Origin: JALORV01 sp963702595
GTDB lineage: Bacteria > Pseudomonadota > Gammaproteobacteria > Burkholderiales > Burkholderiaceae_F
Assembly: GCA_963702595.1 (NCBI GenBank)
Contig: CAVPDC010000001.1
Span: 1-64,000 of the forward strand
DNA: 64,000 nucleotides
Direction: 5' to 3'
The notes beneath the pieces are model-generated. The model had not been told where the DNA came from, did no database searches, and saw only the letters and a list, made by a program, of their open reading frames with translations. This document shows positions 8,406 through 16,945 of this stretch, piece by piece (position 1 is the first letter of the stretch; each line of letters starts with the position of its first letter). Made by a program: the position numbers and the translations under genes.

Positions 8406-9892
8406 TGGCGCAGGCGCTCATCCTCGGTCTCGGCAGCAGTGGACTCGCCATGGCGCGCTGGCTGGCTCGCGCGGGATGGTCGGTGCGCGTGGCCGACACC
8501 CGTGCGAAAGCGCCGCAGCTCGAAGCCCTGCAGCGTGACTATCCATCGGCCGAGTTTCACGGCGGCGAGTTCACCGATGCGCTGCTGGCCGATGTCGGGC
8601 TCGTCGCGCTCTCTCCTGGCCTTTCGCCCTCGCACTCGTCCGCGGTGCCGCTGCTCAAGGAGGCACGCCGGCGGGGTATCGAGATCGTGGGCGAGATCGA
8701 GCTCTTCGCGCGCGAGCTGGCGAGGCTTAAGGCGGAGCGCGGTTACGCGCCGCGCGTGCTCGGTGTCACCGGCACCAACGGCAAGACGACGACCACGCGC
8801 CTTGCGGGCCTGCTGGTCGAGCGCTGCGGGCGCGAGGTCGCCGTCGCGGGGAACATTTCGCCCGCGGCACTCGATGAACTGACGGCACGGCTGGATGCCG
8901 ACAAACTGCCTGACATCTGGGTGCTCGAGTTATCGAGTTTCCAGCTGGAAACGACGACGAGCCTCGCCTGCGATGCCGCGACCGTGCTTAACGTGACGCA
9001 GGATCACCTGGACTGGCACGGTTCGATGGCGGCTTACGCGAAGGCCAAGGAAAGGATCTTCGGACCCCACACCGTGCGTGTGCTGAACCGCGATGACACG
9101 GTCGTGGCGGCGATGACGGGGCGCAAGGCGCCGGTCGTGACGTTCGGCGCCGGAGCACCATCGCAGCCCGACGCGTTTGGCCTCGTCCGTGACGGCGGCA
9201 TGACCTGGCTGGCGTGGGCCGAGGACACGAGTTTGCCGACCCGCAAGCGCAAGGCCGCTGCCGAGTCGGCGCCAGTCGCGCCTGAAATTCACTTGCATCG
9301 GCTGATGCCGGTCGATGCGCTGCTCATCCGCGGTCGGCACAACGCACTCAATGCGCTTGCGGCACTGGCACTGGCGCGCGCGATCGGCTTGCCGTTGGCC
9401 CCGATGCTGCATGCCCTGCGCGAGTACGCCGGGGAGCCGCACCGGGTCGAACTGATCACGTCATTGGCGGGCGTCGATTACTACGACGACAGCAAGGGCA
9501 CCAACGTTGGCGCCACCGTGGCGGCGCTGGAAGGGCTCGGGGCGGAAGGACGCCGTCTGGTCGCCATTTTGGGTGGCGACGGCAAGGGGCAGGACTTCGC
9601 CCCGCTCGCCGAACCGGTGGCGCGTCACGTACGAGCGGCGGTGCTGATCGGGCGTGATGCCGCCGCAATACGCGCCGTGTTGGCGATCGGTGCACCGACG
9701 GTCAAGTTGACTGATGCGAGCACGCTGCCGGAGGCGGTGCAATGCGCTGCACTTCAGGCGCAGAGCGGCGATGCGGTGGTTCTTTCGCCGGCCTGTGCCA
9801 GCCTCGACATGTTTCGCGACTACCGCCATCGGGCAGATGTTTTCATTTCCGCCGTGCGCGACCTTGCGGCGGAGGCTGGACAACCATGCTGA
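8405..9892 (+). CDS. murD: UDP-N-acetylmuramoylalanine--D-glutamate ligase
   Basis: Cytoplasmic Mur ligase adding D-Glu to UDP-MurNAc-L-Ala. The N-terminal Rossmann domain begins ALILGLGSSGLAMARWL, the ATP-binding GTNGKTTT lies at residues 123-130, and YYDDSKGTN and ILGGDGKGQDF mark the central and C-terminal domains. At 495 residues it is longer than E. coli MurD (438). The extra part includes a charged/Ala insertion with RKRKAAAES near residue 279, typical in length of betaproteobacterial MurD. The ATG is chosen because it overlaps the mraY stop; the frame is open further upstream but not conserved there. The end overlaps ftsW by 7 bases. Confidence 0.96.
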   Translation: MAQALILGLGSSGLAMARWLARAGWSVRVADTRAKAPQLEALQRDYPSAEFHGGEFTDALLADVGLVALSPGLSPSHSSAVPLLKEARRRGIEIVGEIELFARELARLKAERGYAPRVLGVTGTNGKTTTTRLAGLLVERCGREVAVAGNISPAALDELTARLDADKLPDIWVLELSSFQLETTTSLACDAATVLNVTQDHLDWHGSMAAYAKAKERIFGPHTVRVLNRDDTVVAAMTGRKAPVVTFGAGAPSQPDAFGLVRDGGMTWLAWAEDTSLPTRKRKAAAESAPVAPEIHLHRLMPVDALLIRGRHNALNALAALALARAIGLPLAPMLHALREYAGEPHRVELITSLAGVDYYDDSKGTNVGATVAALEGLGAEGRRLVAILGGDGKGQDFAPLAEPVARHVRAAVLIGRDAAAIRAVLAIGAPTVKLTDASTLPEAVQCAALQAQSGDAVVLSPACASLDMFRDYRHRADVFISAVRDLAAEAGQPC

Positions 9893-11157
9893 AGCGCTGG
9901 CTGCAAGGGCTACAGCGCACGAAGCGCAGCGCGCGCGGGCGGTCTGTCGCGCGTGACAGCGGCGGCGCTGTGCTGGCGCTTGCCGGGCTTGGCGGTGCGG
10001 CACTCGCGACGACGTCGCGCGAGACGCTGCCACTTGTCGACCGGGCGCTGATCGGCGTGGTCGCATTGCTCATCATGATCGGCACCGTGATGGTGTATTC
10101 GGCGTCGATCTCGCTGGCGGATTCGCCGCGTTTCAACGTCGCGCCAACTCATTTCCTGGTGCGACACCTGTTCGCGCTCTCGATCGCACTTTGCGCGGCG
10201 ATCGTGGCCTTCCAGGTTCCGATGGCGACCTGGCAGCGCTTCGCGCCCTGGCTCTTCGTGGCCGCGCTCTGCCTGCTGGTGCTTGTGCTCGTCCCGGGTG
10301 TCGGCAAGGGGGTCAATGGTGCCAAACGCTGGATCCCGCTTGGCTTTCTCAACCTGCAGCCTTCGGAACTGATGAAGATCGCGTGCGTGCTGTACGCAGC
10401 GAACTTCACCGTGCGCAAGCAGGACTACATGCACGACTTCACCAAGGGATTTCTGCCGATGGCGATCGTGATGGGCGCGATCGGTGCGCTGCTGCTGTTG
10501 CAGCCCGACTTGGGCGCGTTCGGCGTCATCGTCGCCATCAGCATGGGCATCCTGTTCCTCGGCGGTGTCAACGGCAAGCTGTTCGCCGGCATCAGTGCCG
10601 TGCTGACGATCGCGTTCATGCTCGTCATCTGGCTTTCGCCGTGGCGCCGCGATCGGATCTTTGCCTATCTCGATCCCTGGTCGGAGGCCAACGCGCTCGG
10701 CAAGGCCTACCAGCTATCGCACTCGCTGATCGCATTCGGCCGAGGCGAGTGGTTCGGCGTCGGTCTCGGCGCGAGCGTCGAGAAGCTGCACTACCTGCCG
10801 GAAGCGCATACCGACTTCATCCTTGCGGTGCTCGGCGAGGAACTCGGACTCGTTGGCGTGATGGTCGTCGTCGTGCTTTTCTACTGGCTGGTCAAGCGCG
10901 CATTCGAAATCGGCCGCCAGGCCATCGCACTCGAACGCACCTTCGCCGGCCTGGTGGCGCAGGGGATCGGCCTCTGGCTCGGCGTCCAGGCGTTCATCAA
11001 CATGGGCGTGGCCACGGGGCTCTTGCCGACGAAGGGTCTGACGCTGCCGCTGATGAGCTACGGCGGATCGGCGTTGCTTTCGACACTGGTCGCCATCGCA
11101 ATCCTGCTGCGCGTCGACCGGGAAAACAGGATCCTCATGCGCGGAGGCCGCGCATGA
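9886..11157 (+). CDS. ftsW: Peptidoglycan glycosyltransferase FtsW
   Basis: SEDS-family lipid II polymerase of the divisome, 423 residues. A basic cytoplasmic tail (KRWLQGLQRTKRSARGR) is followed by about ten membrane segments. Family motifs include GAKRWIPLGFLNLQPSELMK, YLPEAHTDFILAVLGEELG (the large periplasmic loop) and GLLPTKGLTLPLMSYGGS near the end. ATG 9886 overlaps the murD stop; the longer open frame upstream lies within murD and is not part of the protein. It works with the transpeptidase FtsI, which is not in this window. Confidence 0.96.
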   Translation: MLKRWLQGLQRTKRSARGRSVARDSGGAVLALAGLGGAALATTSRETLPLVDRALIGVVALLIMIGTVMVYSASISLADSPRFNVAPTHFLVRHLFALSIALCAAIVAFQVPMATWQRFAPWLFVAALCLLVLVLVPGVGKGVNGAKRWIPLGFLNLQPSELMKIACVLYAANFTVRKQDYMHDFTKGFLPMAIVMGAIGALLLLQPDLGAFGVIVAISMGILFLGGVNGKLFAGISAVLTIAFMLVIWLSPWRRDRIFAYLDPWSEANALGKAYQLSHSLIAFGRGEWFGVGLGASVEKLHYLPEAHTDFILAVLGEELGLVGVMVVVVLFYWLVKRAFEIGRQAIALERTFAGLVAQGIGLWLGVQAFINMGVATGLLPTKGLTLPLMSYGGSALLSTLVAIAILLRVDRENRILMRGGRA

Positions 11158-12227
11158 GTCATCTCGTCGTCATCGCCGCGGGGACGGGGGGTCACGTGAT
11201 GCCAGGACTCGCCGTAGCCGAGGCCCTGCGCGGGCGCGGCTGGTCGGTGAGCTGGCTCGGGACGAAGGCTGGCATGGAGCGTGGCCTGGTCGAGCGTCAC
11301 GGCATCGCGTTCGATGCGATCGATTTCAGCGGGCTGCGCGGCAAGGGACTGAAGACACTGCTGCTCGGTGGCTTCCTGCTACTGCGCGCACTGTGGCAGA
11401 GCCGCCGGCTGCTGCGCGCGCGAGCGCCAAAGGTCGTGTTCTCGACCGGCGGCTACGTGGCGGTGCCGGCCGGTCTCGCGGCAAGCTCGCTGGGCGTGCC
11501 GTTAGTGCTGATGAATGCCGACGCTGAGTCGCTACTTTCCACCCGCATGCTGACGCCACTAGCGGCGGGTGTGTTGTGCGGTTTCGACGGCGGCGCAGCG
11601 GCTGCCGCGGGCGACAAGGGTCTCGTCACTGGCAATCCGGTGCGTGCCGAGGTTGCATCGATTGCATCGCCCGATCAACGCTTCGCCGGGCGAGCAGGTC
11701 CACTCCAGTTGCTGGTGGTCGGCGGCAGTCTTGGAGCGCGAGTGCTGAACGACGCGGTGCCATCTGCACTGGCGCGTATTTCCGCGGATCGCCGTCCACG
11801 CGTGTTGCACCAGTGCGGCGCCGGGAACGTGGAAGACGTGCGACGTGCCTACGCAGAGGCAGGTGTCGACGCGGAAGTGGTCCCATTCATCGACGACATG
11901 GCGCGACGCTATGCCGAGGCCGATGTCGTTGTCTGCCGCGCCGGCGCAATCACCGTGACGGAGCTGGCCGTGGCGGGCGTCGCCAGCGTGCTCGTGCCGC
12001 TGGTCGTGTCAACGACGCAGCACCAGCGCACCAACGCCGAGTTCCTCGCGGCGCGTGGTGCAGCCGTGCATCTGCCGCAGGCCGAACTGACCGCCGAACG
12101 GCTGGCCAGCCTGCTCGATGGTCTGACGCGCGAGCGATTGCTACAGATGGCCAAGGCGGCACGGGCACAAGGACGGCCCGACGCCACGGCGACCGTTGCT
12201 GCGGTCATCGAGAAGGTGGCGGCATGA
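11154..12227 (+). CDS. murG: UDP-N-acetylglucosamine--lipid I GlcNAc transferase
   Basis: Peripheral membrane GT-B glycosyltransferase that turns lipid I into lipid II. The 357 residues begin with LVVIAAGTGGHVMPGLAVAE, whose GTGGH loop (10-14) contacts the lipid pyrophosphate. A basic stretch and FSTGGYVAVPAGLAA follow in the N-domain. The C-domain holds LLVVGGSLGARVLNDAVP and, near the end, VVCRAGAITVTELAVAG and TTQHQRTNAEFL, the UDP-GlcNAc site. ATG 11154 shares the ATGA overlap with the ftsW stop, as does the end with murC. Confidence 0.96.
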   Translation: MSHLVVIAAGTGGHVMPGLAVAEALRGRGWSVSWLGTKAGMERGLVERHGIAFDAIDFSGLRGKGLKTLLLGGFLLLRALWQSRRLLRARAPKVVFSTGGYVAVPAGLAASSLGVPLVLMNADAESLLSTRMLTPLAAGVLCGFDGGAAAAAGDKGLVTGNPVRAEVASIASPDQRFAGRAGPLQLLVVGGSLGARVLNDAVPSALARISADRRPRVLHQCGAGNVEDVRRAYAEAGVDAEVVPFIDDMARRYAEADVVVCRAGAITVTELAVAGVASVLVPLVVSTTQHQRTNAEFLAARGAAVHLPQAELTAERLASLLDGLTRERLLQMAKAARAQGRPDATATVAAVIEKVAA

Positions 12228-13615
12228 AGCACGCGGTGAAGCACATTCACTTCGTGGGAATTGGCGGCTCGGGAATGAGCGGCATCGCCGAGGTGCTGCT
12301 GACGCTGGGATACAAAGTCAGTGGGTCGGACGTCGCGCGCAATGCGGCGACGGATCGACTGACCCGGCTCGGTGCCACGATCGCGCAGGGCCACGCCGCC
12401 GAACACATCGCGGGCGCCGACGCCGTCGTGATCTCGACGGCGGTCTCGCCGAGCAATCCCGAAGTCGTCGCGGCGCGTGCGAAACGTGTCCCGGTCGTTC
12501 CGCGCGCCGTCATGCTGGCCGAACTGATGCGGCTGAAGCAGGGCATCGCCATCGCCGGCACGCATGGCAAGACGACGACCACCAGTTTGGTCGCCAGCGT
12601 GCTCGCGGCCGGAGGGCTCGACCCGACTTTCGTCATCGGCGGTCGGCTGAACTCCGCCGGCGCGAATGCGCGGCTCGGCAGCGGCGAATACATCGTTGTC
12701 GAGGCCGACGAGTCGGACGCCTCGTTCCTCAACCTGGCGCCGGTCATCGCGGTGGTGACGAATATCGATGCCGACCACATGGAGACCTACGGCCATGACT
12801 TCACGCGGCTCAAGCAGGCCTTCATCGAGTTTCTCGGCCACCTACCGTTCTACGGTGCGGCCGTGCTCTGCATCGACGACGCCAACGTGCGTGACATCCT
12901 GCCCTTCATCTCCAAGCCAATCGTTAGCTACGGCTTCGTGGCCGAAGCACAGGTCCGGGCCGTCGACGCAGTGGCGGCCGGCACGCAGATGCGTTTTACG
13001 GTGCTGCGCGAGAACGCAGCACCGCTGCCGGTCGTCCTGAACCTGCCGGGGCTGCACAACGTAGCGAATGCGCTGGCGGCGATCGCGGTCGGCACCGAAC
13101 TCGACGTGCCGGATGCCGCCATCGTCGAGGCGCTCGCCAGCTTCACGGGCGTCGGACGGCGCTTCGCGCACCACGGCGAGGTGCCGGCGCCCGGCGGTGG
13201 AACCTACACGCTGGTGGACGACTACGGGCATCACCCGGTCGAGATGGCCGCGACGCTGGCGGCGGCGCGTGGCGCATTTCCCGGCCGCCGCCTGGTACTC
13301 GCGTTCCAGCCGCATCGCTACACGCGGACACGCGACTGCTTCGAGGATTTCGTCAAGGTTCTGTCGACGACCGACGCGCTGCTGCTTGCGGAGGTCTACG
13401 CGGCCGGTGAAGCGCCGATCGTCGCGGCCGACGGGCGTTCGCTGGCGCGCGCGCTAAGGGTCGCCGGCAAGGTCGAGCCGATCTTCGTCGAGGCGATCGA
13501 GGAACTGCCGTCCGCGTTAAGCGACGTCGTGCGTGACGGCGATGTCGTCATCACGATGGGCGCGGGGTCGATCGGGCAGGTGCCGGCGCGCCTCAGCGGC
13601 GGAGGTGCGGAATGA
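12224..13615 (+). CDS. murC: UDP-N-acetylmuramate--L-alanine ligase
   Basis: First amino-acid-adding Mur ligase, joining L-Ala to UDP-MurNAc. 463 residues. The N-terminal nucleotide-sugar domain begins HFVGIGGSGMSGIAEVL (about 10-25), the ATP loop is AGTHGKTTTT (about residue 111), then VEADESDASFLNL and VVTNIDADHMETYG. The C-terminal domain has LVDDYGHHPVE and FQPHRYTRTRD. The closely related mpl at 62012 differs in its N-terminal motif (GICGTFMGGL), which separates the two. ATGA overlaps at both ends indicate translational coupling to murG and ddl. Confidence 0.97.
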   Translation: MKHAVKHIHFVGIGGSGMSGIAEVLLTLGYKVSGSDVARNAATDRLTRLGATIAQGHAAEHIAGADAVVISTAVSPSNPEVVAARAKRVPVVPRAVMLAELMRLKQGIAIAGTHGKTTTTSLVASVLAAGGLDPTFVIGGRLNSAGANARLGSGEYIVVEADESDASFLNLAPVIAVVTNIDADHMETYGHDFTRLKQAFIEFLGHLPFYGAAVLCIDDANVRDILPFISKPIVSYGFVAEAQVRAVDAVAAGTQMRFTVLRENAAPLPVVLNLPGLHNVANALAAIAVGTELDVPDAAIVEALASFTGVGRRFAHHGEVPAPGGGTYTLVDDYGHHPVEMAATLAAARGAFPGRRLVLAFQPHRYTRTRDCFEDFVKVLSTTDALLLAEVYAAGEAPIVAADGRSLARALRVAGKVEPIFVEAIEELPSALSDVVRDGDVVITMGAGSIGQVPARLSGGGAE

Positions 13616-14568
13616 GTCCATCAAGTGTCACCTTCGGCAAGGTCGGCGTGCTGCTCGGCGGCCGCTCGTCCGAGCGCGAGGTTTCTCTGATGTCGGGTAC
13701 CGGCGTGCTCAACGCGCTGCGTGGTCGTGGAGTGGACGCACATCCCTTTGACCCCGGCACGCAGTCGCTCGCGGAGCTCGAGTCGGCCCGGTTCGAACGC
13801 GTTTTCATCGCGCTGCATGGGCGCGGCGGCGAGGACGGCACGATACAGGGGGTGCTCGAGACGCTGCGCGTTCCCTACACGGGCAGTGGCGTCCAGGCTT
13901 CGGCCATCGCGATCGACAAGCACACAACGAAGCAGATCTGGCTGCAGTCGGGCATACCGACGCCCGCCTATCGCATCGGCCACGCCAGTGCCGACTGGAT
14001 GCGGGTCGTCGCCGAACTCGGTGACCAGTTGATCGTCAAGCCCGCGCGCGAAGGTTCGACGATCGGAATCACCAAGGTCACGCGCCACGACAACAACGAA
14101 CTGGCGTTGGCGTTCGAGGATGCCTCTCGCTACGACGCCGACGTGCTGATCGAACAGTTGATCGCGGGGCGCGAGCTGACCTGCGCCATATTGGGCGAGG
14201 GTGCGGCGGCCGAAGCGCTGCCGCTTATCGAGATCCGCGCGCCCGAGGCCAACTACGACTATCACCACAAGTACTTCAGCGACGAGACGAAGTACTTATG
14301 CCCCGCGCCGGTCGAGGTCGACGTCGCAGCCAGGATCACGGAGCTGTGCCTGCGTGCCTACCGTGCGCTCGGCGCGCGCGGCTGGGGGCGGATCGACGTG
14401 ATGCTGCGCGCGGACGGTGCGCCGTTCCTGCTCGAACTCAACACCTCGCCTGGCATGACCGGTCACTCGCTGGTGCCGATGGCGGCACGTTCGGTCGGGA
14501 TCAGCTATGAGGATCTCGTGCTACGCATCCTAGCGCTGGCGACGCTGGACGACCGGAGGGCCACGTGA
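13612..14568 (+). CDS. ddl: D-alanine--D-alanine ligase
   Basis: ATP-grasp ligase making the D-Ala-D-Ala terminus of the stem peptide. 318 residues, normal for DdlB. VGVLLGGRSSEREVSLMSG is the N-terminal signature, ALHGRGGEDGTIQG the second. The ATP-grasp part has LIVKPAREGSTIGI and ends with GWGRIDVMLR and LLELNTSPGMTGHSL, holding the metal-binding Glu and Asn. Its position between murC and ftsQ is the classic ddlB place. It overlaps both neighbours by 4 bases. Confidence 0.97.
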   Translation: MSPSSVTFGKVGVLLGGRSSEREVSLMSGTGVLNALRGRGVDAHPFDPGTQSLAELESARFERVFIALHGRGGEDGTIQGVLETLRVPYTGSGVQASAIAIDKHTTKQIWLQSGIPTPAYRIGHASADWMRVVAELGDQLIVKPAREGSTIGITKVTRHDNNELALAFEDASRYDADVLIEQLIAGRELTCAILGEGAAAEALPLIEIRAPEANYDYHHKYFSDETKYLCPAPVEVDVAARITELCLRAYRALGARGWGRIDVMLRADGAPFLLELNTSPGMTGHSLVPMAARSVGISYEDLVLRILALATLDDRRAT

Positions 14569-15317
14569 CGGGCGTGCGCCTGATGAACGTCGCGGCGCTC
14601 GCCGCGCTGCTGGTGGCGACGGTGCTGATGGTGTCGGCCGCCGCGCGCTGGGTGGCGCAGCGCCCGGCCTTCGAGTTCAAGCGCATCGAAGTGCGTGGCG
14701 ACCTGCAGCATGTCACCGCGGCGTCCGTGCGAGCGGCGATCGCTGGGCGGCTGAAGGGCAACTACTTCACGATCCGGCTCGATGAGGCGCGACGACTGCT
14801 CGAAACCGTGCCCTGGGTCGCGCAGGCATCGGTGCGACGCATCTGGCCGAATCGGCTGCAAGTCACGTTGCGCGAGCATCGCGCGCTCGGCGCCTGGAAC
14901 GACGGCCGACTGCTCTCGGACCGCGGAGAGCTGTTCGTCGCGAACGTGGCCGAGGCGGAAATCCACGGACCGCTCCCGGCGTTTTCCGGCCCGGATGCGC
15001 TGGCGCGCGACGTTGCGACCCGCTACTACGACTTTGCGGCGCAGCTCGCAGCGCTGTCGCTGGGCGTCGAAGGCATCGAAGTGTCCGATCGCCGATCCTG
15101 GGCTGTGAATGCAAGCGGTACGGGACTTTCTACAAGAGTCGAACTTGGGCGTGAAGACGGTGCCGGCGCCTTGCAGCAGCGTCTGGCCGACGTCGTTGCG
15201 GCCTACCCGATGGTGGTTGCGCGCGTCGGTGGCCCGCCGGCTCGTATCGACGCCCGCTATGCCAACGGATTCGCCGCCTCCACCCCTGCGCGCGCCAACG
15301 ATCCGAGAACACGCTGA
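14565..15317 (+). CDS. ftsQ: Cell division protein FtsQ
   Basis: Bitopic divisome protein linking early and late division proteins (it binds FtsB/FtsL). 250 residues: a short cytoplasmic start, one membrane segment at about 8-28 (VAALAALLVATVLMVSAAA), a POTRA domain beginning FEFKRIEVRGDLQHV, and a beta domain containing VPWVAQASVRRIWPNRLQVT. The GTG at 14565 is preferred because it overlaps the ddl stop (GTGA); ATG 14583 is an alternative. The start codon and overlap suggest lower, coupled expression. Confidence 0.93.
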   Translation: MTGVRLMNVAALAALLVATVLMVSAAARWVAQRPAFEFKRIEVRGDLQHVTAASVRAAIAGRLKGNYFTIRLDEARRLLETVPWVAQASVRRIWPNRLQVTLREHRALGAWNDGRLLSDRGELFVANVAEAEIHGPLPAFSGPDALARDVATRYYDFAAQLAALSLGVEGIEVSDRRSWAVNASGTGLSTRVELGREDGAGALQQRLADVVAAYPMVVARVGGPPARIDARYANGFAASTPARANDPRTR

Positions 15318-15320
15318 TCC

Positions 15321-16553
15321 ATGAGAACAGAAACCAAAGACCTGATCGTCGGACTCGATATCGGCACCTCGAAAGTCGTCGTCGCCGTAGCGGAGGCCCT
15401 GCCTGACGGACGCTTCCAGGTCATCGGACTCGGTCAGGCGGCCTCTCAAGGGCTGCGCAAGGGAGTCGTCGTCAACATCGAGTCCACCGTGCAGTCGATC
15501 CGCCGCGCGCTGGAGGAAGCCGAGTTGATGGCGGCCTGCCAGATCAAGGACGCCTTCACCGGCATTGCCGGCAGCCATATCAAGAGCTTCAACTCGAGCG
15601 GGATGGTTGCGATCAAGGACCGCGAAGTCTCGGCGGGGGACGTCGGGCGCGTCATCGAGACCGCCAAGGCGCTGCACATTCCGACCGATCAGCAGGTGCT
15701 GCATGTGTTGACGCAGGAGTTCATCGTCGACGGCCAGGAAGACATTCGTGAGCCGATTGGCATGAGCGGGGTACGGCTCGAAGTGCGGGTCCACATCGTG
15801 ACCGGTGCCGTGAGTGCCGCGCAGAACATCATCAAGTGCGTGCGGCGCTGCGGGCTCGAGGTGCAGGACCTGATCCTGCAGCCGCTGGCGTCTTCGCTTT
15901 CGGTGCTCTCGGCCGATGAAAAGGAACTCGGCGTCGCTCTGGTGGACATAGGCGGCGGCACCAGTGACATCGCGATTTTCACGGGCGGCGCGATCCGTCA
16001 CACCGCGATCATCCCGATCGCCGGGGACCAGATCACCAACGACATTGCGATGGCGCTGCGCACTCCGATCCCGGATGCCGAGGAGATCAAGGTGCGATGG
16101 GGTGTGGCCAAGGAAGTCCTGGCCGACCCCAACGAGAAGATCGAGATCCCCGGCCTCGGCGACCGCGGCCCCCGCCTGCTGTCGCGGCAGGCGCTGGCGG
16201 CGGTCATCGAGCCGCGCGTCGAAGAGCTCTTCACGCTGACGCAGCAGGTGATCCGCGAGTCTGGCTACGAGGAACTGCTGTCGTCCGGAATCGTGCTGAC
16301 CGGTGGCACGAGCCTGCTGCCTGGCATCACCGAACTCGCCGAAGACGTCTTCCTAAAGCCCGCGCGCATTGGCTGGCCGCAGTACGACGGCTCGCTCGCC
16401 GATGTCGTCAAGAACCCGAGGTTTGCCACGGCGATGGGGTTGCTGGTCGAGGCGGATTCGCAACGCAGACGCGGCCGCAAGATCGCGCAGCAGACCGGTT
16501 CATTCAAGCAGACGTTCAAGAGGATGAAGGAATGGGTCGTCGGAAACTTTTAG
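15321..16553 (+). CDS. ftsA: Cell division protein FtsA
   Basis: Actin-like ATPase anchoring FtsZ to the membrane. 410 residues: DLIVGLDIGTSKVVVAVAEA is the phosphate-1 motif, the 1C domain follows, VALVDIGGGTSDIAIFTGG is phosphate-2, and SGIVLTGGTSLLPGI the adenosine motif. The C-terminus has the basic amphipathic membrane-targeting helix (FKQTFKRMKEWVVGNF). It starts 3 bases after ftsQ. Between ftsA and ftsZ lies an unusual 392-base hairpin-rich gap. Confidence 0.97.
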   Translation: MRTETKDLIVGLDIGTSKVVVAVAEALPDGRFQVIGLGQAASQGLRKGVVVNIESTVQSIRRALEEAELMAACQIKDAFTGIAGSHIKSFNSSGMVAIKDREVSAGDVGRVIETAKALHIPTDQQVLHVLTQEFIVDGQEDIREPIGMSGVRLEVRVHIVTGAVSAAQNIIKCVRRCGLEVQDLILQPLASSLSVLSADEKELGVALVDIGGGTSDIAIFTGGAIRHTAIIPIAGDQITNDIAMALRTPIPDAEEIKVRWGVAKEVLADPNEKIEIPGLGDRGPRLLSRQALAAVIEPRVEELFTLTQQVIRESGYEELLSSGIVLTGGTSLLPGITELAEDVFLKPARIGWPQYDGSLADVVKNPRFATAMGLLVEADSQRRRGRKIAQQTGSFKQTFKRMKEWVVGNF

Positions 16554-16594
16554 GCGTGCGAGGTGTACGCGAGCCTGCGGCTCGCACGTGCACC
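16554..16594 (-). repeat. Hairpin repeat family A, copy 1 (inverted)
   Basis: On the minus strand this reads TGCACGTGCGAGCC / GCA / GGCTCGCGTACACC, closely matching copy 2 at 16801-16843. The core stem is GCGAGCC (16569-16575) with GGCTCGC (16579-16585) and a three-base loop; an outer imperfect stem (GGTGTAC with GTGCACC) extends it. Confidence 0.7.
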
Positions 16595-16800
16595 GCTTGC
16601 GCTCAAGTTAGCGCGGCCGCCTTCGGGCGGCCGGGCGGCGACCGCGTCTCTTTGAGCGCGGTTCGCTGGCGCGAATCGCGCGACGGCCACGCTGGAGCTG
16701 TTGTGGCAGCGCTCGCAGCTCGAGGTCGTCCGTTCGTAGCTTCTGTAGGCGCGAGCCGTGCCGAGCCGCCTCAAGCGGCTCGCGAAAATCCAAACACGCG

Positions 16801-16843
16801 CGGCGTGCATGTGCGAGCCGAAGGCTCGCGTACACGCCGTGCG
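16801..16843 (+). repeat. Hairpin repeat family A, copy 2
   Basis: Core stem GCGAGCC (16813-16819) and GGCTCGC (16823-16829) around loop GAA, with outer arms CGGCGTGCA (16801-16809) and TACACGCCG (16831-16839) pairing at 8 of 9 positions. Flanking bases GTGC and GCGTAC are shared with the copies at 16554 and 18400. Confidence 0.7.
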
Positions 16844-16945
16844 CCCACTGAAGCGGGCAATGCCAAGCGCGTTGGTGCAGTTGCGCTTTTGGCCTTGCGC
16901 GTTTCGCATTGAAGCAGCAATCAAACCCAGGAGCAGGAGAACACC

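Larger units (their letters stand above)
16554..16945. other. ftsA-ftsZ intergenic region rich in hairpins
   Basis: 392 bases with no supported gene. It holds two inverted copies of a hairpin element (16554-16594 and 16801-16843), a GGCCGCC / TTCG / GGCGGCC hairpin at 16615-16632, and a CGAGCCGC / GCGGCTCG hairpin at 16762-16782. The ftsZ ribosome-binding region (AGGAGCAGGAGA) is at its right edge. ORFs through it are low-complexity products of the repeats. Confidence 0.7.

Noticed and set aside
16097..16912. 271-codon frame spanning the end of ftsA and the gap
   Set aside because: Within ftsA it is out of frame with a conserved protein, and beyond it only translates hairpin repeats.
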